Shown here piece after piece: positions 1 to 6,385 of a stretch of 7,659 nt of DNA (the first letter of the stretch is position 1; each line of letters begins with the position of its first letter). The notes below the pieces were generated by a model. That model did not search any database, was not told the DNA's origin, and worked only from the letters and a program-made list of their open reading frames with translations. The translations under genes were made by a program, and so were the position numbers. This DNA comes from Pseudomonas sp. (GTDB lineage Bacteria; Pseudomonadota; Gammaproteobacteria; Pseudomonadales; Pseudomonadaceae): the NCBI GenBank assembly GCA_026398835.1, contig JAPLSD010000125.1, forward strand, positions 1 to 7,659, written 5' to 3'.

Positions 1-1085
1 CGATTGGCCGCCAAGGCCGAGCCGCGCAACGCGAGGAAATCCGTGTCACCGACCCAGACGTGGCCGCTGTCACTTTCCACCAGCCGAATCGCCGCTTTCA
101 CCAGCGTGCTCTTGCCCGAGCCGGATTCGCCGACAATCGCCAGGGTCTTGCCCCGTGGCAATTGCAGCGAAACATCCTTGAGCGCCGGCACCAAACGGCC
201 GCCGACATTGTAGGTTTTGGTCAGATGCTCGATGCGCAGCGCCAACTCACCATCGGCGCACGGTGCGTGCAGCTCGGGGTGCAACGCCGGTACGGCCGCG
301 ATCAACTTGCGGGTGTACGGGTGCTTCGGTGCATTCAGCACTTGATCGCGCTCACCGATTTCCACCAGCACGCCACCTTCCATCACAGCGATGCGGTCGG
401 CAATTTCCGCCACCACGCCAAAGTCGTGGGTGATGAACAGAATCCCGTGCTGGCCGCGACCACGAAGGTCGCGCACCAGTTTCAGTACCTGGGCCTGAGT
501 GGTCACGTCCAGTGCCGTGGTCGGTTCGTCGGCGATCAGCAAATCCGGGTTCATCGCCAGCGCCATGGCAATCACCACCCGTTGGCATTGGCCACCGGAG
601 AGTTGATGGGGAAAGCTGTTGGCGATCCGTGGCGGGTCGGGCAATTGGGTGGAGTCGAGCAGGGCGAGCATGCGTTCGCGGCGCTCGGTGGCGGGCATCG
701 TTGGTGCATGAATGTCGAAGATCTCCTCGACCTGCTGACCGATGCGAATCGCCGGGTTCAGCGCCGCCATCGGCTCCTGGAAAATCATCGCGATGCGGTT
801 GCCGCGCAACCGGCGCAGGGAGTGTTCGTCCATGCGGCAGATGTCGTCGCCAAGAAAGTCGATCATCCCTTCGCTGTGGCGCAGGCCTTTGGCGTAGTCG
901 CCCATGATCGCCGCCGAGAGCACCGATTTTCCGGAGCCGGACTCGCCGATCACACAGAGGATTTCGCCCTTGCGCACGTCCAGGCTGATGCCTTTGACGG
1001 CGTGGCTGCGGTCGGCGCCGGCGGGCAATTCGATGGAGAGGTTCTCCACACGCAGCACTTGTTGCAGGTTTTGTTGTTGGCTCAT
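1..1085 (-). CDS. Oligopeptide/dipeptide ABC importer ATPase, tandem two-domain fusion (C-terminus cut by window edge)
   Basis: This is the cytoplasmic energy-coupling subunit of a peptide-type ABC importer. 361 codons are visible with no stop before the edge. Domain 1 (about residues 10-265) has Walker A GESGSGKS (47-54), Q-loop QEP (103-105), signature LSGGQCQR (162-169), Walker B LLIADEP (182-188) and H-loop ITHD (218-221). It is followed by the oligopeptide-family tail [11 protein letters not shown] (251-261). A second ABC domain starts near residue 283, with its own Walker [10 protein letters not shown] (319-327), and is cut before its Q-loop. This is the OppD-OppF fusion layout seen in E. 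coli GsiA and YejF, so the full protein should be about 520-620 residues. The start follows AAGGAG with a 6-nt spacer (1092-1097) and lies 2 nt after the upstream permease stop, so it is translated from the same operon. Function class is certain; substrate is unknown. Confidence 0.95.
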   Translation of the reverse strand, partial: MSQQQNLQQVLRVENLSIELPAGADRSHAVKGISLDVRKGEILCVIGESGSGKSVLSAAIMGDYAKGLRHSEGMIDFLGDDICRMDEHSLRRLRGNRIAMIFQEPMAALNPAIRIGQQVEEIFDIHAPTMPATERRERMLALLDSTQLPDPPRIANSFPHQLSGGQCQRVVIAMALAMNPDLLIADEPTTALDVTTQAQVLKLVRDLRGRGQHGILFITHDFGVVAEIADRIAVMEGGVLVEIGERDQVLNAPKHPYTRKLIAAVPALHPELHAPCADGELALRIEHLTKTYNVGGRLVPALKDVSLQLPRGKTLAIVGESGSGKSTLVKAAIRLVESDSGHVWVGDTDFLALRGSALAAN

Positions 1086-1087
1086 GC

Positions 1088-1924
1088 TCAACTCCTTGTG
1101 CCTTTCTGGGCGTGTTCGTCCAGACCGTCCGCCAGCAGGCTCAGGCCCAGCATCAGGGTGGAGATGGCAATGCACGGGAAGATCACCAGGTGCGGGAAGG
1201 CGATGGCCATGCTGCGGCCTTCGTTGATCATGCCGCCCCAGTCCGGGGTCGGTGGTGGCAGGCCGAGGCCGAGGAAACCGAGGGCGCCGATCATGATTGC
1301 GGTGTAGCCGATGCGCAGGCAGAAATCGACGATCAGCGGGCCGCCGCAGTTGGGGAGGATTTCCACCAGCATGATTCGCAGCGAACCTTCGCCCTGGGTG
1401 ATCGCGCTGAGCACATAGTCCCGGGAGCGAATGTCGATGGTCAGGGCGCGCATGATCCGGAAGATCGCCGGGGCGCTGGTGAAGGTCACCGCAATCAGGA
1501 TGTTCAGCGCCGAGGCGCCGAGGGCGATGATGATCACGATGTACAACACTAGCACCGGGAACGACAGCACGGTGTCGGCGACATACGACAGCAACGCATC
1601 GACCCAGCCATTGAAGTAGCCGGCGCACAGGCCCATGGCGATGCCCACGGCGAACGCGGTCAGCGTCGCCAGGATCGACCAGAACAACACGGTGCGCGTG
1701 CCCCAGATCAGCCGCGAAAGAATGTCCCGGCCGATCATGTCGGTGCCCAGCAGGAAGCTCAGGCCATTGCCATCCGGGGTCATTGGCGTTAGCAGCGGGG
1801 TGAAGCTTTCCAGTGGATCGTGGGGCGCCAGCCACGGCGCGAACAGCGCCATCACCACCCAGCCGCCGACCAGCAGCAAACCGAGCAACGCCAGGGGATG
1901 TTTGAACGAATTGAGGAAGTTCAT
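1088..1924 (-). CDS. ABC transporter inner-membrane permease, DppC/OppC type
   Basis: This 278-residue integral membrane protein is one half of the translocation channel of the importer. It has an N-terminal membrane segment (about 11-30) followed by the WLAPHDPL region and the family hallmark GTDMIGRDILSRLIWGTR (60-77), typical of DppC/OppC (BPD_transp_1 plus OppC_N). Further hydrophobic segments lie at about 79-102, 112-135, 139-158, 205-222 and 244-265. The cytoplasmic coupling loop (EAA-like, about 171-192) reads as QGEGSLRIMLVEILPN, and GFLGLGLPPPTPDWG (216-230) is also characteristic. Its ATG overlaps the TGA of the upstream permease (ATGA, 1921-1924), implying translational coupling. 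The ribosome-binding site GGAGGTG lies inside that upstream gene. The length is slightly short but normal for the family. Substrate is not deducible. Confidence 0.95.
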   Translation of the reverse strand: MNFLNSFKHPLALLGLLLVGGWVVMALFAPWLAPHDPLESFTPLLTPMTPDGNGLSFLLGTDMIGRDILSRLIWGTRTVLFWSILATLTAFAVGIAMGLCAGYFNGWVDALLSYVADTVLSFPVLVLYIVIIIALGASALNILIAVTFTSAPAIFRIMRALTIDIRSRDYVLSAITQGEGSLRIMLVEILPNCGGPLIVDFCLRIGYTAIMIGALGFLGLGLPPPTPDWGGMINEGRSMAIAFPHLVIFPCIAISTLMLGLSLLADGLDEHAQKGTRS

Positions 1925-2874
1925 TGGCCACCTCCGCCAAGACTGCGCAAGGTGATGCGCGGGTTGAGCCAGGTGTAGGCCAGGTCCGAGAAGATTTTGG
2001 TCGCGCCGACCACGATGCCGCTGATCATTGCGCAGGCTTCGATCAAATAGACGTCATGGTTCAGCGACGCGGTGTAGAGCAGCGAACCGAAGCCTTTGTA
2101 GGCAAAAAACACTTCGACCACGATCACGTTCGACAGCAACCATGGGATGTACAGCATGATCACCGTGATGGGGGCGATCAGGACGTTGCGCAGGGCATGG
2201 CGCAGCACGATGCGTGAAGTCGACGCGCCTTTGAGGCGAGCGGTGCGGATGTACGGCGCCTGCATCACTTCGACCATCGAGGCGCGGGTGATTCGCGCCA
2301 GATAGCCGATGCCGAACAGGCACAGCACCATCAATGGCAGCGCCAGTTCCACGGCGTTGAAGCCGTCGCTCATGCTGCTCACGCCCGGCAGCCAGTTCAG
2401 CCAAAAGACGAAGATCGCCGAGACAAACACTGCGCTGGCGAAATCCGGAATTGAAGTGGTGACGATCGACAGAAACGACACCAACCGATCCACCAGCGAG
2501 CCTTGGCGAATGCCCGCCAGAATGCCGAGGGTCAGCGCCACCGGCACCATCACCAGCAAGGCCAGTCCAGCAAGGATCAGCGTTTGCCCGAGATTCGGTA
2601 GCAGCAGGTCAATCACAGGCGTACGAAAGTGCACCGAAGTACCCCAGTCGCCGTGGACAAAATCCTTCAGCCACACCAGGTAGCGCCAGACAAAGGGTTG
2701 GTTGTAACCGTGTTCCACCAGCCACGCGGCGCGTTGGTCGGCGGCGGAGTAGGGGCCGAGGACGTTGATTGCGACGTCCTCGATGTTCAGTTCCAGGGCC
2801 AGGAACACGATCACTGACACCGACAGCAAGGTTGCCGCCAGCGCCAATAACTTGCGCAATAGAAATTCAGCCAT
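1921..2874 (-). CDS. ABC transporter inner-membrane permease, DppB/OppB type
   Basis: This 317-residue membrane protein is the partner channel subunit. It starts with a membrane anchor (about 7-28), then a periplasmic stretch containing QPFVWRYLVWLKDFVHGDWG (60-79), the usual OppB/DppB region (Y-W-L-...-GD-G-S). Core membrane segments lie at about 97-122, 131-159, 176-193, 232-254 and 275-296. The EAA coupling loop lies at about 208-230 (core TARLKGAS then LRHALRN), with TRASMVEVM just before it. The start is preceded by GGAG at 2884-2887 with a 9-nt spacer. A 74-nt gap separates it from the binding-protein stop, with no clear terminator. Its C-terminal GGGGQ is encoded by the Shine-Dalgarno of the next gene. 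It is intact and of typical length. Confidence 0.95.
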   Translation of the reverse strand: MAEFLLRKLLALAATLLSVSVIVFLALELNIEDVAINVLGPYSAADQRAAWLVEHGYNQPFVWRYLVWLKDFVHGDWGTSVHFRTPVIDLLLPNLGQTLILAGLALLVMVPVALTLGILAGIRQGSLVDRLVSFLSIVTTSIPDFASAVFVSAIFVFWLNWLPGVSSMSDGFNAVELALPLMVLCLFGIGYLARITRASMVEVMQAPYIRTARLKGASTSRIVLRHALRNVLIAPITVIMLYIPWLLSNVIVVEVFFAYKGFGSLLYTASLNHDVYLIEACAMISGIVVGATKIFSDLAYTWLNPRITLRSLGGGGQ

Positions 2875-2948
2875 GCTCGCACGCTCCGGCTAATCAAGGG
2901 ATGGCGGCCCGCCGCACCGAGGTGGGCGAGCGCGTTCGGGGCGTTGAA

Positions 2949-4637
2949 TCAGGCGCTCAACCAGACTTCATCCATTGGGTAGAAGTCCGACGGGTGAACC
3001 TGGAAGCCCTGGACCTTCTTGCTGGCAGCGGTGAACTTGTCACCCCAGAACGGCTGAACCATGACGCAAGCGTCTTGCAGGATTTGCTCGACGCTTTGCA
3101 TGGCCACGGCCCGTTGTTTCGGATCGATGATGCCCATGGCTTTGTCCAGCGCGGCATCGAACGCCGGGTCGCTGTAGTGGCTTTCGTTCCAGGCCGCGCC
3201 GCTGCGATAGGCCAGCTCCAGAGACATCACCCCCAATGGGCGGTGAGACCAGTAGGTGAGGCTGAACGCGGCCTTGTCCCAGATCGGCCAGTACTGCGTG
3301 GCCGGAATAACCTTGAGGTTGATGCGGATGCCGGCCTCGGCGCAGTTCTGCTGCAGGATCTGCGCGCAATCCTGTTCGTAGCGGCCCTGGGTGTTGCCGA
3401 CGATCAGGTCGATGTCGATGCCGTTGGGATGGCCTGCTTCGGCCAACAACTTCTTGGCTCCGGCGACATCACGGGCACGTTTGGGCTGCGGGAAGTACTC
3501 CGGGTGGGACGGGGCGACGTGATGGTCCTCGCCCAAAGTGCCCATGCCGCGATAGGCGATTTTCAGCATTTGCGCGTTGTCGGCGCAAAGCACCACCGCT
3601 TTGCGAATCCGCAGGTCGTCGAACGGTTTCTGGTCGCAGGCCATGCGCATAACGATGGTTTGCGCCGATTTGCAGGTCAGCAATTGCGCGCCCGGCAAAC
3701 GCTTGGCCAGATCCAGTTCGGCCACGGTCACCCGGTACAGCACGTCCACTTGCCCGGCTTGCAATGCGGCGAGGTGGGTAGAGATGTCGGTGCCCATGTC
3801 GACGTAGCGCAACTCGTCGAGGTTGGCCGGTTTGCGCCAGTAATCGGCACGCTTGGCGAAGGTCGCCTGCTTGTTGACCGCGAACGACACCAGTTTGAAC
3901 GGCCCGGTGCCGAGCGGGTTTTTCGCCCAGTCGTCACCAGCCTTGAAGCTGCGGTGGACGATGGCACAGGTGAAGGCGTTGAGCATTTCCGGGATCGCCA
4001 GCATCGGCCGCTTGAGCACCAGGCGGAACTGGAAGTCGCCAATTTTTTCGAAGGCGCTGATGTCCTGGAACGCGGTGCGGTTGACCGACTTGGAGTCGGC
4101 GGCAATCGCGCTGATGTCCTGGAACGCGGTGCGGTTGACCGACTTGGAGTCGGCGGCAATCCAGCGCTCAATGTTGTGCTGCACGTCCTCGACGTTGAAG
4201 GTGTCGCCATTGCTCCACTTCACGTCCTGGCGCAGGTTGAAGGTCCAGGTCTTGAGGTCGTCCGACGGGCTCCAGCTCTCGGCCAGGTACGGGTGGGTGA
4301 TGTTGTCGGCGTCGACCCAGGTCAGGTACTCCAGCGAGTTGCGCAGCAGGTTCGAGGCTTCGATCCAGGTGATCAGCATCGGGTCCTGGATTTCCTGGAT
4401 GGCGCAGGCAAACCGCAGGCTGCCACCCTGGCGCGGCGGCACGGAATCGGCGGCGTGGGCCGAATTACCGAGCAGGGCGGAACCGAGGAAGGTGCTGGCG
4501 CTGGCGGCGGTGATGCCCAGCAGCGCGGCGGTGCGCAGGAATTGCCGGCGGTTGATCTCGCCGCTTTTGACTTGGGTGCACAGGTCGTTTACCGCTGGAT
4601 GCGGCAGGGCGCCGTCCAGTGTCATTAAGTCTTTCAT
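2949..4637 (-). CDS. Periplasmic solute-binding protein of a peptide-type ABC importer (SBP_bac_5 family), Tat signal, internal 18-aa duplication
   Basis: This 562-residue protein should capture the substrate in the periplasm and deliver it to the two permeases. The chosen ATG (4637) follows GGAGAGG (4641-4647). An in-frame ATG at 4760 would add 41 basic, non-conserved residues and bury the signal peptide, so I reject it. The N-terminus carries a twin-arginine motif NRRQFLRT (29-36), a hydrophobic stretch and a likely cleavage site after AHA (60-62), so export is probably by Tat. Family marks are LAESWSPSDDLKTWTFNLR then W-S-N-G-D-x-F, LVLKRP (206-211), GTGPFKL (243-249) and the C-terminal W-L-S-A. 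Residues 160-177 (IAADSKSVNRTAFQDISA) are repeated exactly at 178-195, lengthening a protein that would otherwise be 544 residues. It heads the transporter operon. Bound ligand is unknown; dipeptides, oligopeptides or peptide-like amino-acid derivatives are all possible. Confidence 0.95.
   Translation of the reverse strand: MKDLMTLDGALPHPAVNDLCTQVKSGEINRRQFLRTAALLGITAASASTFLGSALLGNSAHAADSVPPRQGGSLRFACAIQEIQDPMLITWIEASNLLRNSLEYLTWVDADNITHPYLAESWSPSDDLKTWTFNLRQDVKWSNGDTFNVEDVQHNIERWIAADSKSVNRTAFQDISAIAADSKSVNRTAFQDISAFEKIGDFQFRLVLKRPMLAIPEMLNAFTCAIVHRSFKAGDDWAKNPLGTGPFKLVSFAVNKQATFAKRADYWRKPANLDELRYVDMGTDISTHLAALQAGQVDVLYRVTVAELDLAKRLPGAQLLTCKSAQTIVMRMACDQKPFDDLRIRKAVVLCADNAQMLKIAYRGMGTLGEDHHVAPSHPEYFPQPKRARDVAGAKKLLAEAGHPNGIDIDLIVGNTQGRYEQDCAQILQQNCAEAGIRINLKVIPATQYWPIWDKAAFSLTYWSHRPLGVMSLELAYRSGAAWNESHYSDPAFDAALDKAMGIIDPKQRAVAMQSVEQILQDACVMVQPFWGDKFTAASKKVQGFQVHPSDFYPMDEVWLSA
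4054..4161 (-). repeat. Exact 54-bp tandem duplication (2 copies) inside the binding-protein gene
   Basis: Copies at 4054-4107 and 4108-4161 are identical over all 54 bases; matching stops exactly at both ends (4053 differs from 4107, and 4162 from 4108). The unit is a multiple of three, so the reading frame is kept and the protein gains a second 18-residue block at 178-195. Perfect identity, including third codon positions, points to a very recent event such as replication slippage, or to an assembly artefact. Confidence 0.97.
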
Positions 4638-4848
4638 ATGCCTCTCCGATAACGTGCAAATATGCGTTTTTCGACTGGCCGCAGATGGGGCGAGCGGCAG
4701 ACGCGGTCGGTTTTCGATGACCGAAACTGTCAGTGGCAGGCGCCGCGAAGGCGCAGACAAGACAGGCGTGAAGCCGGCAGAAGAACAAGGCGCAACGAAA
4801 TCAGGAGGACGGAAATGGGGTAGGACATAGGGCTGCTCTCATGTTGTT

Positions 4849-4877
4849 TTTATTTGAGATGCCCGCAGTTTTGTCAT
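4849..4877 (-). promoter_or_regulatory. Candidate sigma-70 promoter of the ABC transporter operon
   Basis: On the minus strand ATGACA (4877-4872; 5 of 6 match to TTGACA) is followed after exactly 17 nt by AATAAA (4854-4849; 4 of 6 match to TATAAT). Transcription would start near 4842, giving a leader of about 205 nt before the binding-protein start. It lies in the most AT-rich part of the intergenic region. Prediction is by eye only; other positions are possible. Confidence 0.35.
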
Positions 4878-4896
4878 CTGGGCAAAGATCGACAAA

Positions 4897-4928
4897 CGAT
4901 AAATTCAACGGTGAAACGTTCGATAAAT
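4897..4928. repeat. Direct repeat CGATAAAT x2, possible operator
   Basis: CGATAAAT occurs at 4897-4904 and 4921-4928, a 24-bp period, with two AACG copies between them. The pair lies 20-51 bp upstream of the candidate -35 hexamer of the transporter promoter, where an activator could bind. The repeat is observed directly; the regulatory role is inferred. Confidence 0.4.
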
Positions 4929-4941
4929 GCATGTTACTGAC

Positions 4942-4976
4942 CGCAAGGAAGGCTGTCCGCTTGCGCTAGACAGGCC
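4942..4976 (-). other. Two mutually exclusive RNA stems
   Basis: Read on the minus strand, 4976-4951 can fold as GGC/GCC plus TGTC/GACA arms with a one-base bulge around a GCAA tetraloop. Alternatively CGCAAG (4965-4960) pairs perfectly with CTTGCG (4947-4942) over a 12-nt loop. The two folds share bases. They lie upstream of the candidate transporter promoter, so they matter only if transcription comes from further upstream. Confidence 0.3.
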
Positions 4977-5024
4977 GGACTGATGAAGGCGCGGGTTCGA
5001 AACGCTGCGCGGTGGCCTCAAACG

Positions 5025-5051
5025 CCCCTTGTTCCGTGCGGGAACAAGGGG
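5025..5051 (-). terminator. Perfect 11-bp hairpin after the M24 gene, second of two stacked hairpins
   Basis: CCCCTTGTTCC (5025-5035) and GGAACAAGGGG (5041-5051) are perfect inverse complements around a 5-nt loop. On the minus strand only CGTTTG follows, so the T-run is weak. It probably backs up the stronger terminator immediately before it and may protect the 3' end of the transcript. Confidence 0.5.
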
Positions 5052-5090
5052 AAAAACGGACGGTGTCGAAGGAGGTGACGGCGCCGTCCG
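5052..5090 (-). terminator. Probable Rho-independent terminator of the oxygenase-hydrolase operon
   Basis: On the minus strand CGGACGG (5090-5084) pairs with CCGTCCG (5063-5057) over a 20-nt loop, and is followed directly by five T residues (5056-5052). It begins 7 nt after the M24 stop codon. The loop is long and contains part of a competing 12-bp palindrome GACGGCGCCGTC (5077-5088), so strength is uncertain. Position and T-run support a terminator. Confidence 0.5.
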
Positions 5091-5097
5091 GGGCAAC

Positions 5098-6327
5098 TCA
5101 ACGCGGCATCAGGCGCGGATCGAACGGGTAGTCGGAGAGCAGCTCGATACCGTTTTCGTGGATGTAAATCTGCTCTTCGAGCTTGACCCCTTCGCCGCCT
5201 TCGTCGTGGCCGATGTAGCTTTCCACGCAGATGGTCATGCCGGCTTCGAACACGCCGTCGTAACCCAGCGAATCAATGTCTTCGCGGTGCACCACGTAAG
5301 GGTATTCACCGGTCATGCCAACGCCATGCACCAGGGCGAAGTAACGGTTGGCCTTGTAGTTGTCGGGGATCTTCCACGCCAATTCCGCGTATTCCTTGAA
5401 GCTGCGTCCGGCCTTGAGCATTTCCATGTTGGTCTGCACTTGCTCATAGGCCAGTTTGTACAGCTCCTGTTGCTTGGCGGTCGCGGCTTGCTCGCCGCAG
5501 AGGAAGGTCCGAGAGAAGTCCGCGTAGTAGCCGAAACGTCCGACCACGTCGGTGTCCAGCGCCACCAGGTCACCGGCCTCGATCGGCCGGGTGCTGCATT
5601 CCTGGAACCATGGGTTGGTGCGCGGGCCGGAGGCGAGCAGGCGGGTTTCCACGTAGTCGCCGTCGGTGGCGATCACGTGTTGGTGCAGGTGCGACCACAG
5701 TTCGTTTTCGCTGATGCCGGGGGTCAGTTTGCTTTCCATCAAACGCACCCCGGCTTCCGTGGCACGTAGGCTGGCGCGGATCATCTTCAGCTCGTTCGGC
5801 ACCTTGATGCAGCGCGCCCGTTCCAGAGGTTCCTGGGCGTCGAAAATCTGATAGCCGAGCTTTTGCAGTTCGAACGCGGCGGCCGAGGTCGCGCTTTCGA
5901 TGGCGATACGCTTGTTGCCACCGCCGCATTTGCGCACCAGTTCATCTATTTCGGCGGCCCATTCGGCGGTGACATTGTTCAGGAAGCTGTCGCAGAAGTA
6001 ATAAGAGATGGCTTTGGCCGGGCGTACTTCATCGACGGTGTTGAGTTTTTCCGCCAGGTGCAGGCAGCCGCCGAATTCGAAGATCACCACCGGGCCTTCC
6101 GCCGGGATAAAGGCGTAACGCGCCGGGTTGCGCGCCGAGTACACCTGCATGTTGCGCGAGCCGGTGGCGTAGCGCATGTGGGTCGGGTCGAACAGCACGC
6201 AAGCGGCGTAGTCGCGTTTTTTCAGTTCGTTGCGTACCCGTTGCAAACGGTCGAGCTGGATTTGCTGGATCTCGTCGTACGTCGGTTCACAGTCGGCGGG
6301 GTTGCGGTTTGGGCCGGACAGACTCAT
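5098..6327 (-). CDS. M24-family metallohydrolase (Xaa-Pro peptidase-like; DddP-like metal-site spacing)
   Basis: This 409-residue cytoplasmic enzyme has a creatinase/prolidase N-terminal domain (about 20-165, with VLFDPTHMRYATGSRNM) and a C-terminal pita-bread catalytic domain (about 180-395). Predicted metal ligands are D260 and D270 (in ALDTD...YYADFSRTF), H334 (VHGVGM), E369 (ICVES) and E384 (KLEEQ), with an extra acid at D258. Canonical aminopeptidase P has about 11 residues between the two aspartates and 23 between the two glutamates; here these are 10 and 15. That spacing agrees with what I recall of the DMSP lyase DddP. It could cleave Xaa-Pro-like amides or act as a lyase; the reaction is not established. 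The start follows GAGGA with a 7-nt spacer. An upstream in-frame ATG at 6540 lies inside the oxygenase gene and is rejected. It is 58 nt downstream of the oxygenase gene, so co-transcribed. Confidence 0.9.
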   Translation of the reverse strand: MSLSGPNRNPADCEPTYDEIQQIQLDRLQRVRNELKKRDYAACVLFDPTHMRYATGSRNMQVYSARNPARYAFIPAEGPVVIFEFGGCLHLAEKLNTVDEVRPAKAISYYFCDSFLNNVTAEWAAEIDELVRKCGGGNKRIAIESATSAAAFELQKLGYQIFDAQEPLERARCIKVPNELKMIRASLRATEAGVRLMESKLTPGISENELWSHLHQHVIATDGDYVETRLLASGPRTNPWFQECSTRPIEAGDLVALDTDVVGRFGYYADFSRTFLCGEQAATAKQQELYKLAYEQVQTNMEMLKAGRSFKEYAELAWKIPDNYKANRYFALVHGVGMTGEYPYVVHREDIDSLGYDGVFEAGMTICVESYIGHDEGGEGVKLEEQIYIHENGIELLSDYPFDPRLMPR

Positions 6328-6385
6328 GGGGTGTTCCTCGCAGGGCAAATACGGTTGTTTTTTTCTAAGAATTTTTTGGGGTGAA

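Larger units (their letters stand above)
4638..5097. other. 460-nt gene-free region between the M24 hydrolase gene and the transporter operon
   Basis: I see no convincing gene here. From high to low coordinate it holds the end-of-operon hairpins after the M24 gene (5025-5090), a pair of overlapping alternative stems (4942-4976), two CGATAAAT copies (4897-4928), a candidate promoter (4849-4877) and then a leader of about 200 nt ending in the ribosome-binding site at 4641-4647. The leader contains short frames such as 4828-4730 (32 codons, MSYPISVLLISLRLVLLPAS...), without a good ribosome-binding site. I do not recognise a riboswitch. Confidence 0.6.

Noticed and set aside
577..601. Cysteine after the ABC signature (LSGGQCQR) as a possible defect
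   Set aside because: Cys at this position is familiar in OppF/DppF-type ATPases, so it is natural family variation.
60..1307. 415-codon plus-strand frame opposite the ATPase and permease genes
   Set aside because: The minus strand encodes complete Walker A, signature and Walker B motifs here; the plus frame spans two such genes and resembles no family.
1921..1940. Poly-glycine C-terminus (GGGGQ) of the DppB-type permease as a special motif
   Set aside because: It is explained by the Shine-Dalgarno of the next, overlapping gene being read as glycine codons.
2875..2948. Terminator or attenuator between the binding-protein and permease genes
   Set aside because: Only a 4-bp GC stem and no T-run are visible; too weak to call.
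2769..4628. Long plus-strand open frame (619 codons) opposite the binding-protein gene
   Set aside because: It is antisense to a clear solute-binding protein with Tat signal and family motifs, mirrors the same 54-bp duplication, and its composition is that expected of a shadow frame in GC-rich DNA.
2949..4760. Longer binding-protein start at 4760 (603 residues)
   Set aside because: It would place 41 residues before the Tat signal; the ATG at 4637 has GGAGAGG at the right distance.
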